Assembly (NCBI GenBank): GCA_963851415.1
Contig: CAWKPF010000002.1
Span: forward strand, 3,844,001 to 3,908,000
Length of the DNA: 64,000 nucleotides
Direction: 5' to 3'
Source: CAWKPF01 sp963851415
GTDB taxonomy: Bacteria > Acidobacteriota > Thermoanaerobaculia > Multivoradales > Multivoraceae
Part shown: positions 27,203 to 36,721 of the stretch, piece after piece
Layout: each line of letters starts with the position of its first letter
Numbering within the stretch: position 1 is the first letter of the stretch
Translations under genes and position numbers: made by a program
Notes under the pieces: model-generated
Database searches by the model: none
The model's input: the letters and a program-made list of their open reading frames with translations, nothing else
What the model was told of the DNA's origin: nothing

Positions 27203-27913
27203 TCAGTCTCCGAGTGACGAGGGAGCGGGCAGCGAGCGGGGCCTGGTGCCGACCAGAACGGTCGAGGGCGGAGCGCTGAAGCGACATTCGACCGTGAGCC
27301 CTGCCTGCTCGAGAGCAGATCGCTCGGCGTCGCACGAGAAGTAGCGATCCTCCCTGGACCACTCGTCGAAGTGGCGCCAGGTCTGCGCTTGCTCGATGCC
27401 CTGGGCCACCATGTGATCCGCCCAGGTCTGATATGTCTCCCGTCGTTCGTTCTCGTCCTCGGGCATGGTGACATCCGCATTGACCAGCACGCCTCCAGGA
27501 CGTAGACCCGCGGCGATGCGTCGGTAGAGCGCGAGCTTCTGGTCGCGTTCCCGGACGTGGTGCAGCGCGAGGGAGGCCATGGCGGCGTCGACGTCGTCGA
27601 GCGGCTCGAAGAAGGAGCGCTCCAGAAAGATCGCCCGCTCTGCGAATCGGGTCAGCCGCTGCCGAGCCCTGGCCAACATCTCTGGATCGACGTCCCAGAG
27701 CTCCACCCGCACGCTCGGGTGCCGCTCCAGAAGTCGCTCGGCGAGAGCGCCGGTTCCGGATCCCAGATCCACGACTCGGCGCAGATCGGAGACGTCGAGG
27801 ACGGCGTCGACGGCAGCGTCGAGCATCTTCTCGTAGCCGCGAATGAACTGGCGGATCGACGTGTCGTAGGCGTCGATCTCCAGGCGGAGATGGCGAGAGA
27901 CCGAATGAGCCAT
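27203..27913 (-). CDS. Class I SAM-dependent methyltransferase
   Basis: 236-residue protein. SAM motif I is VVDLGSGTGALAERLLER, near residues 47-64; the acidic loop is ELWDVDPEMLARARQRL; motif IV is AAMASLALHHVRERD, followed by GLRPGGVLVNADV. The sequence resembles the CmoA/UbiE-like group of small-molecule methyltransferases; the acceptor is unknown. The ATG at 27913 is preceded by GGAGC eight bases upstream. It begins 64 bases after the peroxiredoxin stop on the same strand, so the two may be co-transcribed. The C-terminal 15 residues are basic and proline-rich and appear unstructured. Confidence 0.85.
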   Translation of the reverse strand: MAHSVSRHLRLEIDAYDTSIRQFIRGYEKMLDAAVDAVLDVSDLRRVVDLGSGTGALAERLLERHPSVRVELWDVDPEMLARARQRLTRFAERAIFLERSFFEPLDDVDAAMASLALHHVRERDQKLALYRRIAAGLRPGGVLVNADVTMPEDENERRETYQTWADHMVAQGIEQAQTWRHFDEWSREDRYFSCDAERSALEQAGLTVECRFSAPPSTVLVGTRPRSLPAPSSLGD

Positions 27914-27977
27914 GTCGAGCTCCGGCTCCGGGACAGGGAAGCGTGAGGCGGTCACGCTCCCCGCCCTCGAGGGCTCG

Positions 27978-28634
27978 TCAGGGCTGCGGGACCTTGCGGA
28001 TATAGGGCAGGGGTGTTTCCCAGCCGTCCGGGTACTTCTTCTTGGCGTCCTCGTCGGAGACCGAGGGCAGGATGACGACGTCGTCGCCCTGGTTCCAGTT
28101 GGCCGGAGTGGCGACCTGGTCACTCACCGCCAGCTGGCAGGAATCGAGGAGGCGCAGAATCTCGGCGAAGTTCCGACCCGTGGACATCGGGTAGGTGAGG
28201 GTGGCTTTGATCTTCTTGTCGGGTCCGATCACGAACACCGAGCGCGCTGTGGCGTTGTCCATCGGGGTGCGGCCCTCCGAGGTGTCCCCCGAGTCTGCCG
28301 GCAGCATGTCGAAGGCCTTGACGATCTCGAGACCCGGATCGCCGATCAAAGGGTAGTTGAGGGCATTGCCGCTGTACTTCTCGATGTCCTTGGACCACTT
28401 CTTGTGGTCGCTCACTCCGTCGACGCTGATGCCGACCACCTTGCAATTGCGCTTCTCGAACTCGGGTTTGAGCCCTGCGACCGCGCCCAGCTCGGTGGTG
28501 CAGACAGGCGTGAAGTCCTTCGGGTGAGAAAACAGGACCGCCCATCCGTCGCCGATCCAGTCGTGAAACTGAATCGGCCCCTCGGTGGTGTCGGCGGTAA
28601 AGTCGGGAGCCTGGTCGTTGATCCTGAGAGTCAT
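27978..28634 (-). CDS. Prx6-type (1-Cys) peroxiredoxin
   Basis: 218 residues, the normal size of the Prx6/AhpE-like long form. It should reduce H2O2 and organic peroxides in the cytoplasm. The peroxidatic Cys45 lies in the signature FTPVCTTELG, with Pro and Thr at the expected places. HPKDFTPVC and DGVSDHKKW are typical of the Prx6 branch, as is the C-terminal extension VSDEDAKKKYPDGW. No resolving Cys is obvious. The ATG at 28634 follows AGGAAAG. The gene is divergent from the site-2 protease gene, with about 220 bases between starts. Together with dps it adds oxidative-stress defence to the window. Confidence 0.92.
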   Translation of the reverse strand: MTLRINDQAPDFTADTTEGPIQFHDWIGDGWAVLFSHPKDFTPVCTTELGAVAGLKPEFEKRNCKVVGISVDGVSDHKKWSKDIEKYSGNALNYPLIGDPGLEIVKAFDMLPADSGDTSEGRTPMDNATARSVFVIGPDKKIKATLTYPMSTGRNFAEILRLLDSCQLAVSDQVATPANWNQGDDVVILPSVSDEDAKKKYPDGWETPLPYIRKVPQP

Positions 28635-28852
28635 CGGTCGCTTCCTTTCCTGTCGGTTCGGTGGCCCAGCCCTTCGCTGGCGAGAACCTTTCCTGAGAAA
28701 GAGTCCCTCGGGGTGAGCCGCTGTCGCGCAGCGGCGAGCGTGTGACTGTTCTTCCATCATACGAGGCGCGGGACCCCCCGGTTCGCATCCATGTGCTCAG
28801 GCGCTGCAGATTCGCTGTAACCTGAGGGGGTCACTCTCTAGGGAGTCTCGGC

Positions 28853-29944
28853 ATGAAGTGGTCCTTCCGAGTTGGCAAGCTCGCCGGAATCGATCTCAAG
28901 ATCCACGTCACCTTTCTCTTGATCCTGGGCTGGATCGGGCTGTTGCACTGGCAGGCCGAGGGTACGGTCGCAGCGGTTCTCCGAGGGGTTCTCTTCATCC
29001 TCGCTCTGTTCGCCTGCGTGGTGTTTCACGAGCTGGGGCATGCCCTCACGGCTCGGCGCTTCGGGGTACGCACTCGCGACATCATCCTGCTTCCGATCGG
29101 CGGCGTTGCGCGCCTCGAGAAGATGCCCGAGAAGCCGCTCCACGAGTTCCTGGTGGCAATTGCGGGTCCGCTGGTCAATCTGGGGATTGCAGCCGCTCTG
29201 TTCTCGATGCTGACCCTCTCGGGGAACTGGGTGCCCTTGGAACGTCTGGCCGAGGATCCCGAGATGACCCACGGGCCGCTCCTGGAGCAGCTGGTCCTGG
29301 TGAATCTCGTGCTGTTCGCCTTCAATCTGTTGCCCGCCTTCCCCATGGATGGCGGCCGGATCCTGCGGGCCCTCCTGGCGATGCGCTTGCCCTATGTACG
29401 GGCAACCCAGATCGCGGCTTCGATCGGTCAAGCGATGGCGTTTGTCTTCGGGTTCGTCGGTCTGTTCACCAACCCCTTCCTGGTCTTCATCGCGCTCTTC
29501 GTGTGGATCGGCGCTGCGCAGGAATCGAGCTACGTGGAGCTCAAGGAGCGCCTCGGCGGCATTCCTGTCGAGCAGGTGATGCTCACCGACTTCCGGAGTC
29601 TGAGCCCACACGACCCGCTCGGCCGCGCAGTCGAGCTCACCATGGCGGGCTCGCAGGTCGACTTCCCCGTGGTGGAGGACGGTCAGACGGTGGGTATCCT
29701 CACGCAACCGGCGCTGCTTTCAGCCCTGTCGAGGTTCGGTTCCGACCATGTGGTGTCGGACGTGATGGACCGGGACTTCGAGGTGGCCGATCCGCGGGAC
29801 ATGGTCGAGCCGTTGCTGATGCGCCTCCAGGCACAGCACAGCCGCACCCTCCCCGTCGTGGGGGCGGGGCAGCTCGTCGGCCTGCTCACGGTCGAGAACG
29901 TCGGTGAGTTCTTCGCCATCCAGTCGGCGCTCGAGAAGGTCTGA
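28853..29944 (+). CDS. Site-2 protease (M50) with C-terminal CBS pair
   Basis: 363-residue membrane zinc protease. The metal-binding HELGH sits in VVFHELGHALTARRFG, near residue 65, and the third ligand region is NLLPAFPMDGGRILRALLA, near residues 160-178. Four to six hydrophobic segments cover residues 15-215. Two CBS motifs follow at about residues 240-360 (VMLTDFRSLSPHDPLG and VMDRDFEVADPRD). This is the Rip3/sporulation factor IVFB-like group, which cuts substrates in the membrane; the CBS pair may sense an adenosyl ligand. The natural substrate is unknown, and no anti-sigma factor lies near. The ATG at 28853 has GGGAG upstream. The HAD gene follows after six bases. Confidence 0.92.
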   Translation: MKWSFRVGKLAGIDLKIHVTFLLILGWIGLLHWQAEGTVAAVLRGVLFILALFACVVFHELGHALTARRFGVRTRDIILLPIGGVARLEKMPEKPLHEFLVAIAGPLVNLGIAAALFSMLTLSGNWVPLERLAEDPEMTHGPLLEQLVLVNLVLFAFNLLPAFPMDGGRILRALLAMRLPYVRATQIAASIGQAMAFVFGFVGLFTNPFLVFIALFVWIGAAQESSYVELKERLGGIPVEQVMLTDFRSLSPHDPLGRAVELTMAGSQVDFPVVEDGQTVGILTQPALLSALSRFGSDHVVSDVMDRDFEVADPRDMVEPLLMRLQAQHSRTLPVVGAGQLVGLLTVENVGEFFAIQSALEKV

Positions 29945-29950
29945 AGCCGG

Positions 29951-30601
29951 ATGCGGGACCGCTTCGATGCCGTGATCTTCGACATGGACGGTGTCCTGAT
30001 CGACTCGGAACCGCTCTGGCGCCGAGCGGAGCGGGAGGTCTTCGGCACGGTCGGGATCGAGCTCACCGAGGCGAACTGCCGGCTGACGATGGGACTGCGG
30101 ACTTCCGAGGTCGTGGACTACTGGTACGAGCGCCAGCCGTGGAGTCCGGCGGACCTGCCCACCCTGGCGCGGCGGATCGACTCGAAGGTGGCCGAGCTGA
30201 TCGAGAGTGAGGGCGAGGCGCTGCCGGGTGCCCGGGTGCTACCGGCCAGGCTGCGTGGCGAGGGCTTCCAGGTCGGTCTGGCGACGTCCTCGGCCCCTTT
30301 GATCATCGACGCCGTGCTGCGGCGCCTCGGACTCGAGACGACCTTCGAAGTCCGCTGCTCGGCACTCGACGATCCGCGTGGGAAGCCGGCACCGGATGTG
30401 TACCTGCGGGCCGCGCACGCCCTCGGAGTGGCGCCAGGGCGCTGCGTGGCCATCGAGGACTCGATGGCTGGGGTCCGTTCCGCCCGGGCGGCGGGGATGT
30501 TCGTGGTCGCGATCCCCGCGCCCGAGCAGGCCGCTATGGAGCAGTTCGAGGAGGCCGATCTGCGGATCGGGTCCCTCGAAGAGCTCGGTCGCCGTTTCTG
30601 A
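29951..30601 (+). CDS. HAD-family sugar-phosphate phosphatase / beta-phosphoglucomutase-like
   Basis: 216-residue cytosolic HAD hydrolase. Motif I is FDMDGVLIDSEPLW with the nucleophilic Asp near residue 10. Motif II is VGLATSSAP, motif III Lys is in DPRGKPAPDVYL, and motif IV is CVAIEDSMAGVRSA. The cap is the four-helix C1 type of the beta-phosphoglucomutase/2-deoxyglucose-6-phosphatase (HxpB/YniC) branch. Likely a phosphatase of sugar phosphates; a mutase is possible. It is only six bases downstream of the site-2 protease gene and therefore probably translated from the same mRNA. The sulfatase gene converges from the other side. Confidence 0.88.
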   Translation: MRDRFDAVIFDMDGVLIDSEPLWRRAEREVFGTVGIELTEANCRLTMGLRTSEVVDYWYERQPWSPADLPTLARRIDSKVAELIESEGEALPGARVLPARLRGEGFQVGLATSSAPLIIDAVLRRLGLETTFEVRCSALDDPRGKPAPDVYLRAAHALGVAPGRCVAIEDSMAGVRSARAAGMFVVAIPAPEQAAMEQFEEADLRIGSLEELGRRF

Positions 30602-30725
30602 GGTTCGCGGGTGTCCTGCCAGCTCCCCAGCGTCCCGCGATGCTCCGACGGGTCGCCAGTAGATGCCACACTCTCGAGATGGCTGCCGAAGCCCTCGGGG
30701 CCACCGCGACCCCGAGGGCGAGGGC

Positions 30726-33092
30726 TCACTGCTTCAGGGAGACCGTCACCTTGTCGATCGACCCCGTGAAATCGCTCGACCCCGAGCCATAGTCCTGCGT
30801 GACCGGGGTCTCCTTGTCGACGCCCACCCCAGCGGTCTCGTCTGCGGAAAAGATCGCGAACTCCGTTTGCGCGACCCTGGTCGAGCCCACCGAGTTGCCG
30901 TTGATGTAGAGCGTCGCGGTGCCGCCCGAGCCCGGGTTGCCACCGTCGTAGGCGAAGTCCATCTTCACGGTCGACTTGCCCGCGGGCAACTTCGAGCTCG
31001 ACGTGGCCGTGAAGTTCTCCATGCCGAGATAGTTGTAGACGAACTTCGGCGTGCCCTCCTTCACGTACAGGCTCCAACCACCGAAGCGTCCGCCCTGCGC
31101 GACAATGACACCGTTGACCGGATCGCTGCCGGTTTCGACGTCGGCTACGATCTCGAACGACGTGTTCTTGATGTTGATGAAGTCGTTCTCGAGCAGGTCA
31201 TACATACCTTCGTAGAGCGTCAAGGTGGTGCGCCCGAACATGAGGTCCGGTCGGCCGGCCACCTTCGGATTGAACAGCTCCTGGCGTCGGTCGTCGAGGG
31301 GCAGCACCTTGTACCTCACCGCCTCGGCGAGAAACACCGCCTGCAGCTTGGCGAGCAGCTCGGGGTGCTCCTTCGACAGGTCCGTCGACATGCTGAAGTC
31401 CTTCTCGACGTTGTAGAGCTCCCACGTGTCCTCCGGGAACCGATTCTCGACCTTTCCCCAGGGCTTGATGTGAACCGTGCCCGCGAACCAGCCGTCGTAG
31501 TAGATGCCCCGGTTGCCGAACATCTCGAAGTACTGGATCTGGTGCCGATCGGGAGCCCCGGGATGGTCCCAGGTGTAGACCATGCTCACACCCTCGATCA
31601 CACGCTGCGGAACGCCGTTGACGATACGGGGCTCCGGCACGCCGATCGCCTCGAGGATCGTCGGCACGACATCGATCACGTGGTGCCATTGGCTGCGCAG
31701 CTCGCCCTTTGCCTTGATCCGGTTCGGCCAGTGGGTGACCATCGCGTTGCGGGTACCGCCATAGTTCGACGCTACCTGCTTGGTCCACATGAAGGGCGAG
31801 TCGAAGCAGACCGCCCATCCGGCCGCCATATGGGGATAGGTGGTGGGTCCGCCCCACTCGTCGTAGTACTTCAACATGAAATCGACGTCCGAGCCCTTCG
31901 GCTCGTTGTTGAAGTACGTCATCTCGTTGTAGAGCCCGTTCATCACGCCCTCGGCACTGGTGCCGTTGTCGCCGGCAATGTAGAAGATGAGCGTGTCGTC
32001 GAGCTCGCCCAGGTCGTCGATCGCCTGGATCAGACGCCCGGTCTCGTGATCGGCCATGTCGAGGTAGGCCGCGAAGACCTCTGCCTGGCGGGCAAAGAGC
32101 TTCTTTTCGTCGGCCGTGAGGTCCGTCCAGTCCTTGATGTCCGCCGGCTTGTCCGCCAACCTCGTGTCTGCCGGGATGACGCCGAGCTTCTTCTGGTTCT
32201 CGAAGATTCGCTCCCGGATCACGTCCCAGCCCTCGTCGAACTTGCCCTTCTGCTTGTCGATGTAGGACTGCGGCACATGGTGCGGTGCGTGCACTGCGCC
32301 GGGGGCGAAGTAGACGAAGAAGGGCTTCTCCGGGGTGAGCGCCTGCTGGAAGCGGATCCACTCGACCGACTTCGTGGCCATGTCGTTCATGAAGTGGTAG
32401 TCGGGGTCGTCTGGGATCTCGGCGCGATTCTGGTTGTGGTACACGGCGGGAGCCCACTGGTTGGTCTCCCCGCCGAGGAAGCCGTAGAACTCGTCGAAGC
32501 CCTGGTAGTTGGGCCAGCGAGTGAACGGGCCGGACGGGCTGATCTCCCAGACCGCGGTCTCGTGCCACTTCCCGAAGGCCCCGGTGCTGTAGCCGTTGAG
32601 TCGCAGCATTTCCCCGATACCGGCGACATCGTTGGGAAGCATGCCGGTAGCGCCGGGGAACGAGGTCGCCACCTCGGCGATCTTCGCCTGGTTGGCCGAG
32701 TGGTGGTTGCGGCCCGTTTTGAGTGCCTGGCGGGTCGGCGAGCACAGAGCCGTGGTGTGGAACTGGTTGTACATCAGCCCGTTGGCGGCGAGCTTGTCCA
32801 TGTGGGGCGTCTGGATGACGCCGCCGAAGGCACTGGTACCGCCGAAGCCGAGATCGTCGAGCAGGACGATCACGACGTTGGGCGCGTCCTTCGGTGGCTT
32901 GACCTCGTATACCGGAGGGGCCTTGGCATCGCGAGCATCGAGAGTCGTGATGGGCGGGTACCAGGGAGGCCGGAGGGGAAGCTCGGTGCGATCGACTTCG
33001 GCCGTCTCCTGGGCGACGCCGACCGCCGTGCCCAGGCCCGCCATCACCAGCGCTGCGAGTACAGTCAAGAGAAACACTCGTCTGAGGTTCAT
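30726..33092 (-). CDS. Exported formylglycine-dependent arylsulfatase
   Basis: 788 residues, type I sulfatase with a signal peptide (VFLLTVLAALVMAGLGTAVGVAQ). The FGly motif is Cys117 in CSPTRQALKTGR (C-x-P-x-R), a Cys-type site needing a formylglycine-generating enzyme. Metal ligands are the Asp pair in VIVLLDDLGFGG and the Asp/Asn pair in FYIAGDNGTSAEGV. After the sulfatase domain (to about residue 540) comes a C-terminal beta-rich region of about 190 residues with TATLYINGN and FTGSIDKVTV, resembling a jelly-roll or lectin-like module. Periplasmic hydrolysis of sulfate esters is inferred. No modifying enzyme is in the window. ATG at 33092, divergent from no close gene. Confidence 0.9.
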   Translation of the reverse strand: MNLRRVFLLTVLAALVMAGLGTAVGVAQETAEVDRTELPLRPPWYPPITTLDARDAKAPPVYEVKPPKDAPNVVIVLLDDLGFGGTSAFGGVIQTPHMDKLAANGLMYNQFHTTALCSPTRQALKTGRNHHSANQAKIAEVATSFPGATGMLPNDVAGIGEMLRLNGYSTGAFGKWHETAVWEISPSGPFTRWPNYQGFDEFYGFLGGETNQWAPAVYHNQNRAEIPDDPDYHFMNDMATKSVEWIRFQQALTPEKPFFVYFAPGAVHAPHHVPQSYIDKQKGKFDEGWDVIRERIFENQKKLGVIPADTRLADKPADIKDWTDLTADEKKLFARQAEVFAAYLDMADHETGRLIQAIDDLGELDDTLIFYIAGDNGTSAEGVMNGLYNEMTYFNNEPKGSDVDFMLKYYDEWGGPTTYPHMAAGWAVCFDSPFMWTKQVASNYGGTRNAMVTHWPNRIKAKGELRSQWHHVIDVVPTILEAIGVPEPRIVNGVPQRVIEGVSMVYTWDHPGAPDRHQIQYFEMFGNRGIYYDGWFAGTVHIKPWGKVENRFPEDTWELYNVEKDFSMSTDLSKEHPELLAKLQAVFLAEAVRYKVLPLDDRRQELFNPKVAGRPDLMFGRTTLTLYEGMYDLLENDFINIKNTSFEIVADVETGSDPVNGVIVAQGGRFGGWSLYVKEGTPKFVYNYLGMENFTATSSSKLPAGKSTVKMDFAYDGGNPGSGGTATLYINGNSVGSTRVAQTEFAIFSADETAGVGVDKETPVTQDYGSGSSDFTGSIDKVTVSLKQ

Positions 33093-33444
33093 ACAGTCAT
33101 CTCCTTCTCATCCATCAGAAACCCCCGGAGCCTGCCGAGAGATCGTGTCGATCTGCTCGACCGGCGCCAGGGTCCTCGGCCGCTCGTGCGGGAGTCTTGG
33201 GTGAGGCAGAATAATCAGAGTCTAGGCACATACTGTCATGGCCTGGATGTACGCGAGATGGAGAAGGAAGGCCTTGATCAGCCGATCCTCGACTTCGACC
33301 GACCGGGGATCCTCAACCCTTCAGCGAGTCAGAGACGACCTGTCTCGGCACGACGGTTGCCCCCCCTGAGCTCTCTATGCCGACTCGGGGTTTCTCCTCC
33401 TCGGTGCGGACGAAGGCCCTTTGGTGGCCACCGAGCCATCACAC
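33093..33444. other. 352-base intergenic region upstream of the sulfatase gene
   Basis: This gap lies between the sulfatase start and the stop of the S9 peptidase, which is on the same strand. It must hold the sulfatase promoter. A relatively AT-rich patch (TAATCAGAGTCTAGG) lies at 33213-33228. On the plus strand, ATG 33259 opens a short run resembling the N-terminus of a nucleoside phosphorylase (QPILDFDRPGILNPSA), but the likeness ends after about 25 codons. I call no gene. Confidence 0.4.
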
Positions 33445-35583
33445 CTAGCGTTTCACTGCGCCAGAGACCGCCGCTGCGGGTTGCTCGGCGGCGGCCAGGT
33501 GGCGGTCGAGGAAGTCAGCGGCTCGGCCAAAAAGGGTGAGCCACGTTGCGTGACGGAGGAAACCGTGGACCTCGTCGGGGAAGACGAGGACCTCGTGCTC
33601 GACTCCGAGTCTGCGCAGTTGCTCCACCAGGACGACGCTCTCTTCGAAGGGCACATTGCGATCGTCGTCGCCGTGGATCAGGAGCACCGGGGAGCTCCAG
33701 CCGTCGACTGCGGCCAGCGGTGACGATTCGAAAGCGACCCGGGCCTCCTCGGGATTCTCGAGGGGGTCGTAGGAGGGCACGAAGTTCTTGATCGTACGCC
33801 GCCAATCGTGTACTCCGTGGATGTCGACTCCGGCGGCGAACAGCTCCGAGGCGTGAGCCAGGCCCATGGCGGTCAGGTAGCCGCCGTAGGAGCCGCCATA
33901 GAGGCCGACGTGCTCCGCATCGACGTCGTCACGTGCGGCGAGGTAGAGGCCAGCCCCCAGCACGTCGCGCAACTCGCTGGCACCGGCGGCACCGTAGTTC
34001 TCGGCCTCACGAAACTCGAGACCGTAGCCGATCCCACTTCGATAGTTGACCGAGAGCACGACGTAGCCCCGTACGGCCATGTACTGATTGAAGGCGTAGG
34101 TGTTGTGGTAGTAGCTGCTGTAGTGAAAGCCCAGCATCATGTGGCGCCGGGAGCCTCCGTGGAAGAACAGCAGGCCGGGCCTCTTTCCCTGGAACGAGCT
34201 GGGTGGGAGGAAGAGCTGCCCGTGGATGCGCATCCCGTCGGAGGCGGGGAAGATCACCTGCTCCGGCTCGACCAGGGAGGCGACGGGGAAGTCGTCGAGG
34301 GCCGCCGGTGCGAGATTCCTGATCTCGCCCTGCGCGGTCACCAGTCGGGGTTGGAGAGGCACGGTTCCCGTAGCGCCGACGAAGGCGATCGCGCCGGCTC
34401 CGAGGGGTACCGGGATGTTCTCGATTCCGCTGCCCGAGGTCAGCGCCCGGGGTACACCTCCCGCCGGGTCGACTCGCCAGAGATGACGACGGTCGATGTC
34501 TTCCTGGTTGGAAGAGAACACGACCCCGTCGCGGCCCGGGTCCGCGGCGACGTACTCCACCTCGAAGAATCCCGGTGTGAGCAGACGGGCCTCTCCCCCG
34601 GACGCCGAGACGGCATAGAGGTGACGCCAGCCGTCGCGCTCCCAGGGGAAGATGAGCGAGTCGCTGCGAGTCCAGGTGAGAGCGTCGTCTCCTTCCGTGC
34701 CGTAGAACACGCTGCCTCGGCCTTCCTCAGCCCGCCAGATCTCGCGTCCCTCACCGGTGGTGACGTCGACTGTGCGCAAAGACCACGGCTGGCCTTCGCG
34801 CTGCGGTCCGAAGATGGTGATGGCCTGGCGAGCCGGAGCACGCACGAAGGCGAGCTGACGGCCGTCGGGGGACCACACCGGAGCGAAGTCCCGGTCGAGC
34901 GAGGCGTCGAGGTAGCGGAGGGTCTGCTGCTCGAAGTCGAAGACGCCGATGAACGAGTGGGTCCCGCGGTCGCTCACCAAAGCGAGCCGGGCTCCGTCGG
35001 GAGAGAGACGAAGGTTTCCCAGACCTCCGCGAGCCCCGATCAACTCGACGGGCTCGGAATCGTCCTCTCCGGCGTCCTTCTCGGTGGTCGAGGCCTGCCA
35101 GATCTTCCCTTGCGAGCCGAACAGGAGGCTTTGGCCGTCGGCCCGCCAAAGGGGAGACGACCCGTCTGCGACCTTGCGCGCTTCGTCCTTCCCGTCAGTG
35201 GACACGAGCCAGATGGCTCGCTCGACACCCGCGGGATCGCTGGTCGGGTTGGGCAGTTCGCCACCCGAGTTCGGAGGACCCCCCCGAACGAAAGCCAGCG
35301 ACTGGCCGTCCGGGCTGAAGGAGAGCTGTCCGATCTCCTGCCCGTCGTCGTCCCGATAGTCGGTGACGGCACGCCCCTGCCAGTCGGGGGCTTGGGCGAC
35401 CCAGAGGTTGCGGCGCCCGTGGTCCGTGAATACCCAGGCCACCGCGTCACCCCGTGGGGAGGCAACCATCGCGGAGGGGAAGGGCACCGAGAGAATCTGC
35501 TCGAGGGTGAGCTCAGCGGCGTGGGCGGGAAGCCAGCAGGATGCGGCGAAGAGACTCGCTGCGAGTACGAGACGACGGGACAT
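33445..35583 (-). CDS. Secreted S9 family prolyl oligopeptidase-like serine peptidase
   Basis: 712 residues. A signal peptide (LVLAASLFAASCWLPAHA) is followed by a TolB/WD40-like beta-propeller, residues about 25-420, with repeats such as LSFSPDGQSLAFV, LRLSPDGARLALV and PVWSPDGRQLAFV. An alpha/beta-hydrolase domain occupies residues about 430-690. The catalytic Ser is in GLYGGSYGGYL, the Asp in IHGDDDRNVPF and the His in PDEVHGF. The DPP-IV/acylaminoacyl-peptidase branch cleaves short peptides, here presumably in the periplasm. The start at 35583 is chosen because the signal peptide begins there, with GGAG six bases upstream; the frame is open to 36075 but overlaps the thioesterase gene. Confidence 0.9.
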   Translation of the reverse strand: MSRRLVLAASLFAASCWLPAHAAELTLEQILSVPFPSAMVASPRGDAVAWVFTDHGRRNLWVAQAPDWQGRAVTDYRDDDGQEIGQLSFSPDGQSLAFVRGGPPNSGGELPNPTSDPAGVERAIWLVSTDGKDEARKVADGSSPLWRADGQSLLFGSQGKIWQASTTEKDAGEDDSEPVELIGARGGLGNLRLSPDGARLALVSDRGTHSFIGVFDFEQQTLRYLDASLDRDFAPVWSPDGRQLAFVRAPARQAITIFGPQREGQPWSLRTVDVTTGEGREIWRAEEGRGSVFYGTEGDDALTWTRSDSLIFPWERDGWRHLYAVSASGGEARLLTPGFFEVEYVAADPGRDGVVFSSNQEDIDRRHLWRVDPAGGVPRALTSGSGIENIPVPLGAGAIAFVGATGTVPLQPRLVTAQGEIRNLAPAALDDFPVASLVEPEQVIFPASDGMRIHGQLFLPPSSFQGKRPGLLFFHGGSRRHMMLGFHYSSYYHNTYAFNQYMAVRGYVVLSVNYRSGIGYGLEFREAENYGAAGASELRDVLGAGLYLAARDDVDAEHVGLYGGSYGGYLTAMGLAHASELFAAGVDIHGVHDWRRTIKNFVPSYDPLENPEEARVAFESSPLAAVDGWSSPVLLIHGDDDRNVPFEESVVLVEQLRRLGVEHEVLVFPDEVHGFLRHATWLTLFGRAADFLDRHLAAAEQPAAAVSGAVKR

Positions 35584-35690
35584 GAGCTGCTCCAACAGAG
35601 TTGAGGGAATGTCCGAGCATATCGGCCTCCCCACGCTCCGCCCGGAAGTGCCCTGCACCGCGACTCCAACCGCGACTTCCACCGAAGACG

Positions 35691-36572
35691 TCAGTCGACC
35701 CCCTCGTCCTTTTCGTGAAGTCGGACGAGGCACTCCTGCGCCACCGAGGCCACGAGCTCTCCGTCGCGGTTGTAGAAGGCGCCTCGCACGAAGCCGCGGG
35801 AGCCCGCGGCACTCGGGCTCTCCTTGGCGAAGAGCAGCCAGTCGTCGACCCGGAACGGGCGATGAAACCACATCGCGTGGTCGAGTGAGGCTCCCTGCAC
35901 CGTGAAATGGGTCAGCTCCGGTCCATGGGGCTGCATCGAGACGCTCATGAAGTCCATGTCGGAGAGGTAGGCCAGCAGGGCGGCGTGAATCTCGCGGTCG
36001 TCCGGGAGTTTGCCCTTGATCTTCACCCAGGTGTGCTTGTAGGGCGGGAGCTTCGGGTGCCCCTCCCGTGGCCACATGTAGTAGCCCTCGATCTGACGGC
36101 TATCGATCATGGCGAAGCGAAAAGCAAAGCGTTTGAGGAAGGGTTGAGTCTTGGCCAGTCGCTCGTAGTAGTCCGCGTCGGACTCCAGCCCGTCCGGTGG
36201 CGGCACGTCGGGCATCTCGGTTTGATGGCTGAGGCCCTCCTCTTCGATCTGGAACGAGGCGGACATGTTGAAGATCGCCCGTCCATGCTGGATACCGACG
36301 ACGCGGCGAGTGGTGAAGCTGCGCCCGTCTCGAATCCGGTCGACGTCGAAGAGGATCGGCCGCGCGTGGTCTCCGCGACGCAGGAAGTAGGCATGGATCG
36401 AGTGGATCGGCCGGTCTTCGACGGTACGGGTCGCGGCGACGATCGCCTGGCCGAGCACCTGGCCGCCGAAGACGTGGCTCCCGGGACCGTTCTGAGCACG
36501 GAAGAGGTTCTCCTCGATCGGCTCCATGCGCAGCAGTGCGATCAGGTCGTCGAGCGTGTGGCGCTGGCTCAT
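35691..36572 (-). CDS. tesB: Acyl-CoA thioesterase II (TesB-like)
   Basis: 293 residues with two tandem hot-dog domains as in E. coli TesB. The N-terminal domain has HVFGGQVLGQAIVAA and SIHAYFLRRGD. The C-terminal domain has DRSEIHAAL-like segments and LDHAMWFHRPFRVDDWLLF, where the Asp of LDHAMWFH is the conserved catalytic-network residue, and ends in SVAQECLVR. It hydrolyses medium- and long-chain acyl-CoA to free acid and CoA in the cytoplasm. The ATG at 36572 has AGGA upstream. The S9 peptidase gene begins about 107 bases downstream on the same strand, but the two share no obvious pathway. Confidence 0.92.
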   Translation of the reverse strand: MSQRHTLDDLIALLRMEPIEENLFRAQNGPGSHVFGGQVLGQAIVAATRTVEDRPIHSIHAYFLRRGDHARPILFDVDRIRDGRSFTTRRVVGIQHGRAIFNMSASFQIEEEGLSHQTEMPDVPPPDGLESDADYYERLAKTQPFLKRFAFRFAMIDSRQIEGYYMWPREGHPKLPPYKHTWVKIKGKLPDDREIHAALLAYLSDMDFMSVSMQPHGPELTHFTVQGASLDHAMWFHRPFRVDDWLLFAKESPSAAGSRGFVRGAFYNRDGELVASVAQECLVRLHEKDEGVD

Positions 36573-36721
36573 CGAGATCCTCCTGCACGCACGCTACCAG
36601 AGCCAGGAGCCTCGACGCCTGACCGGTCGGCGTCAGAAGAGCTCTTGGACGCAGCGGGCAGCGCGTCCGTACGGCAGGGTGGAAGCGAATGGCAACGGAA
36701 AGAGCTCTGAAGGAGCGAGAG

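Noticed and set aside
30663..33539. A 958-codon open frame on the plus strand opposite the arylsulfatase
   Set aside because: The opposite strand encodes a full sulfatase with a signal peptide and an FGly motif; the plus-strand product is His/Val/Arg-rich without domains.
33808..35604. A 598-codon open frame opposite the S9 peptidase
   Set aside because: Shadow of the peptidase gene; no ribosome site or recognisable domain.
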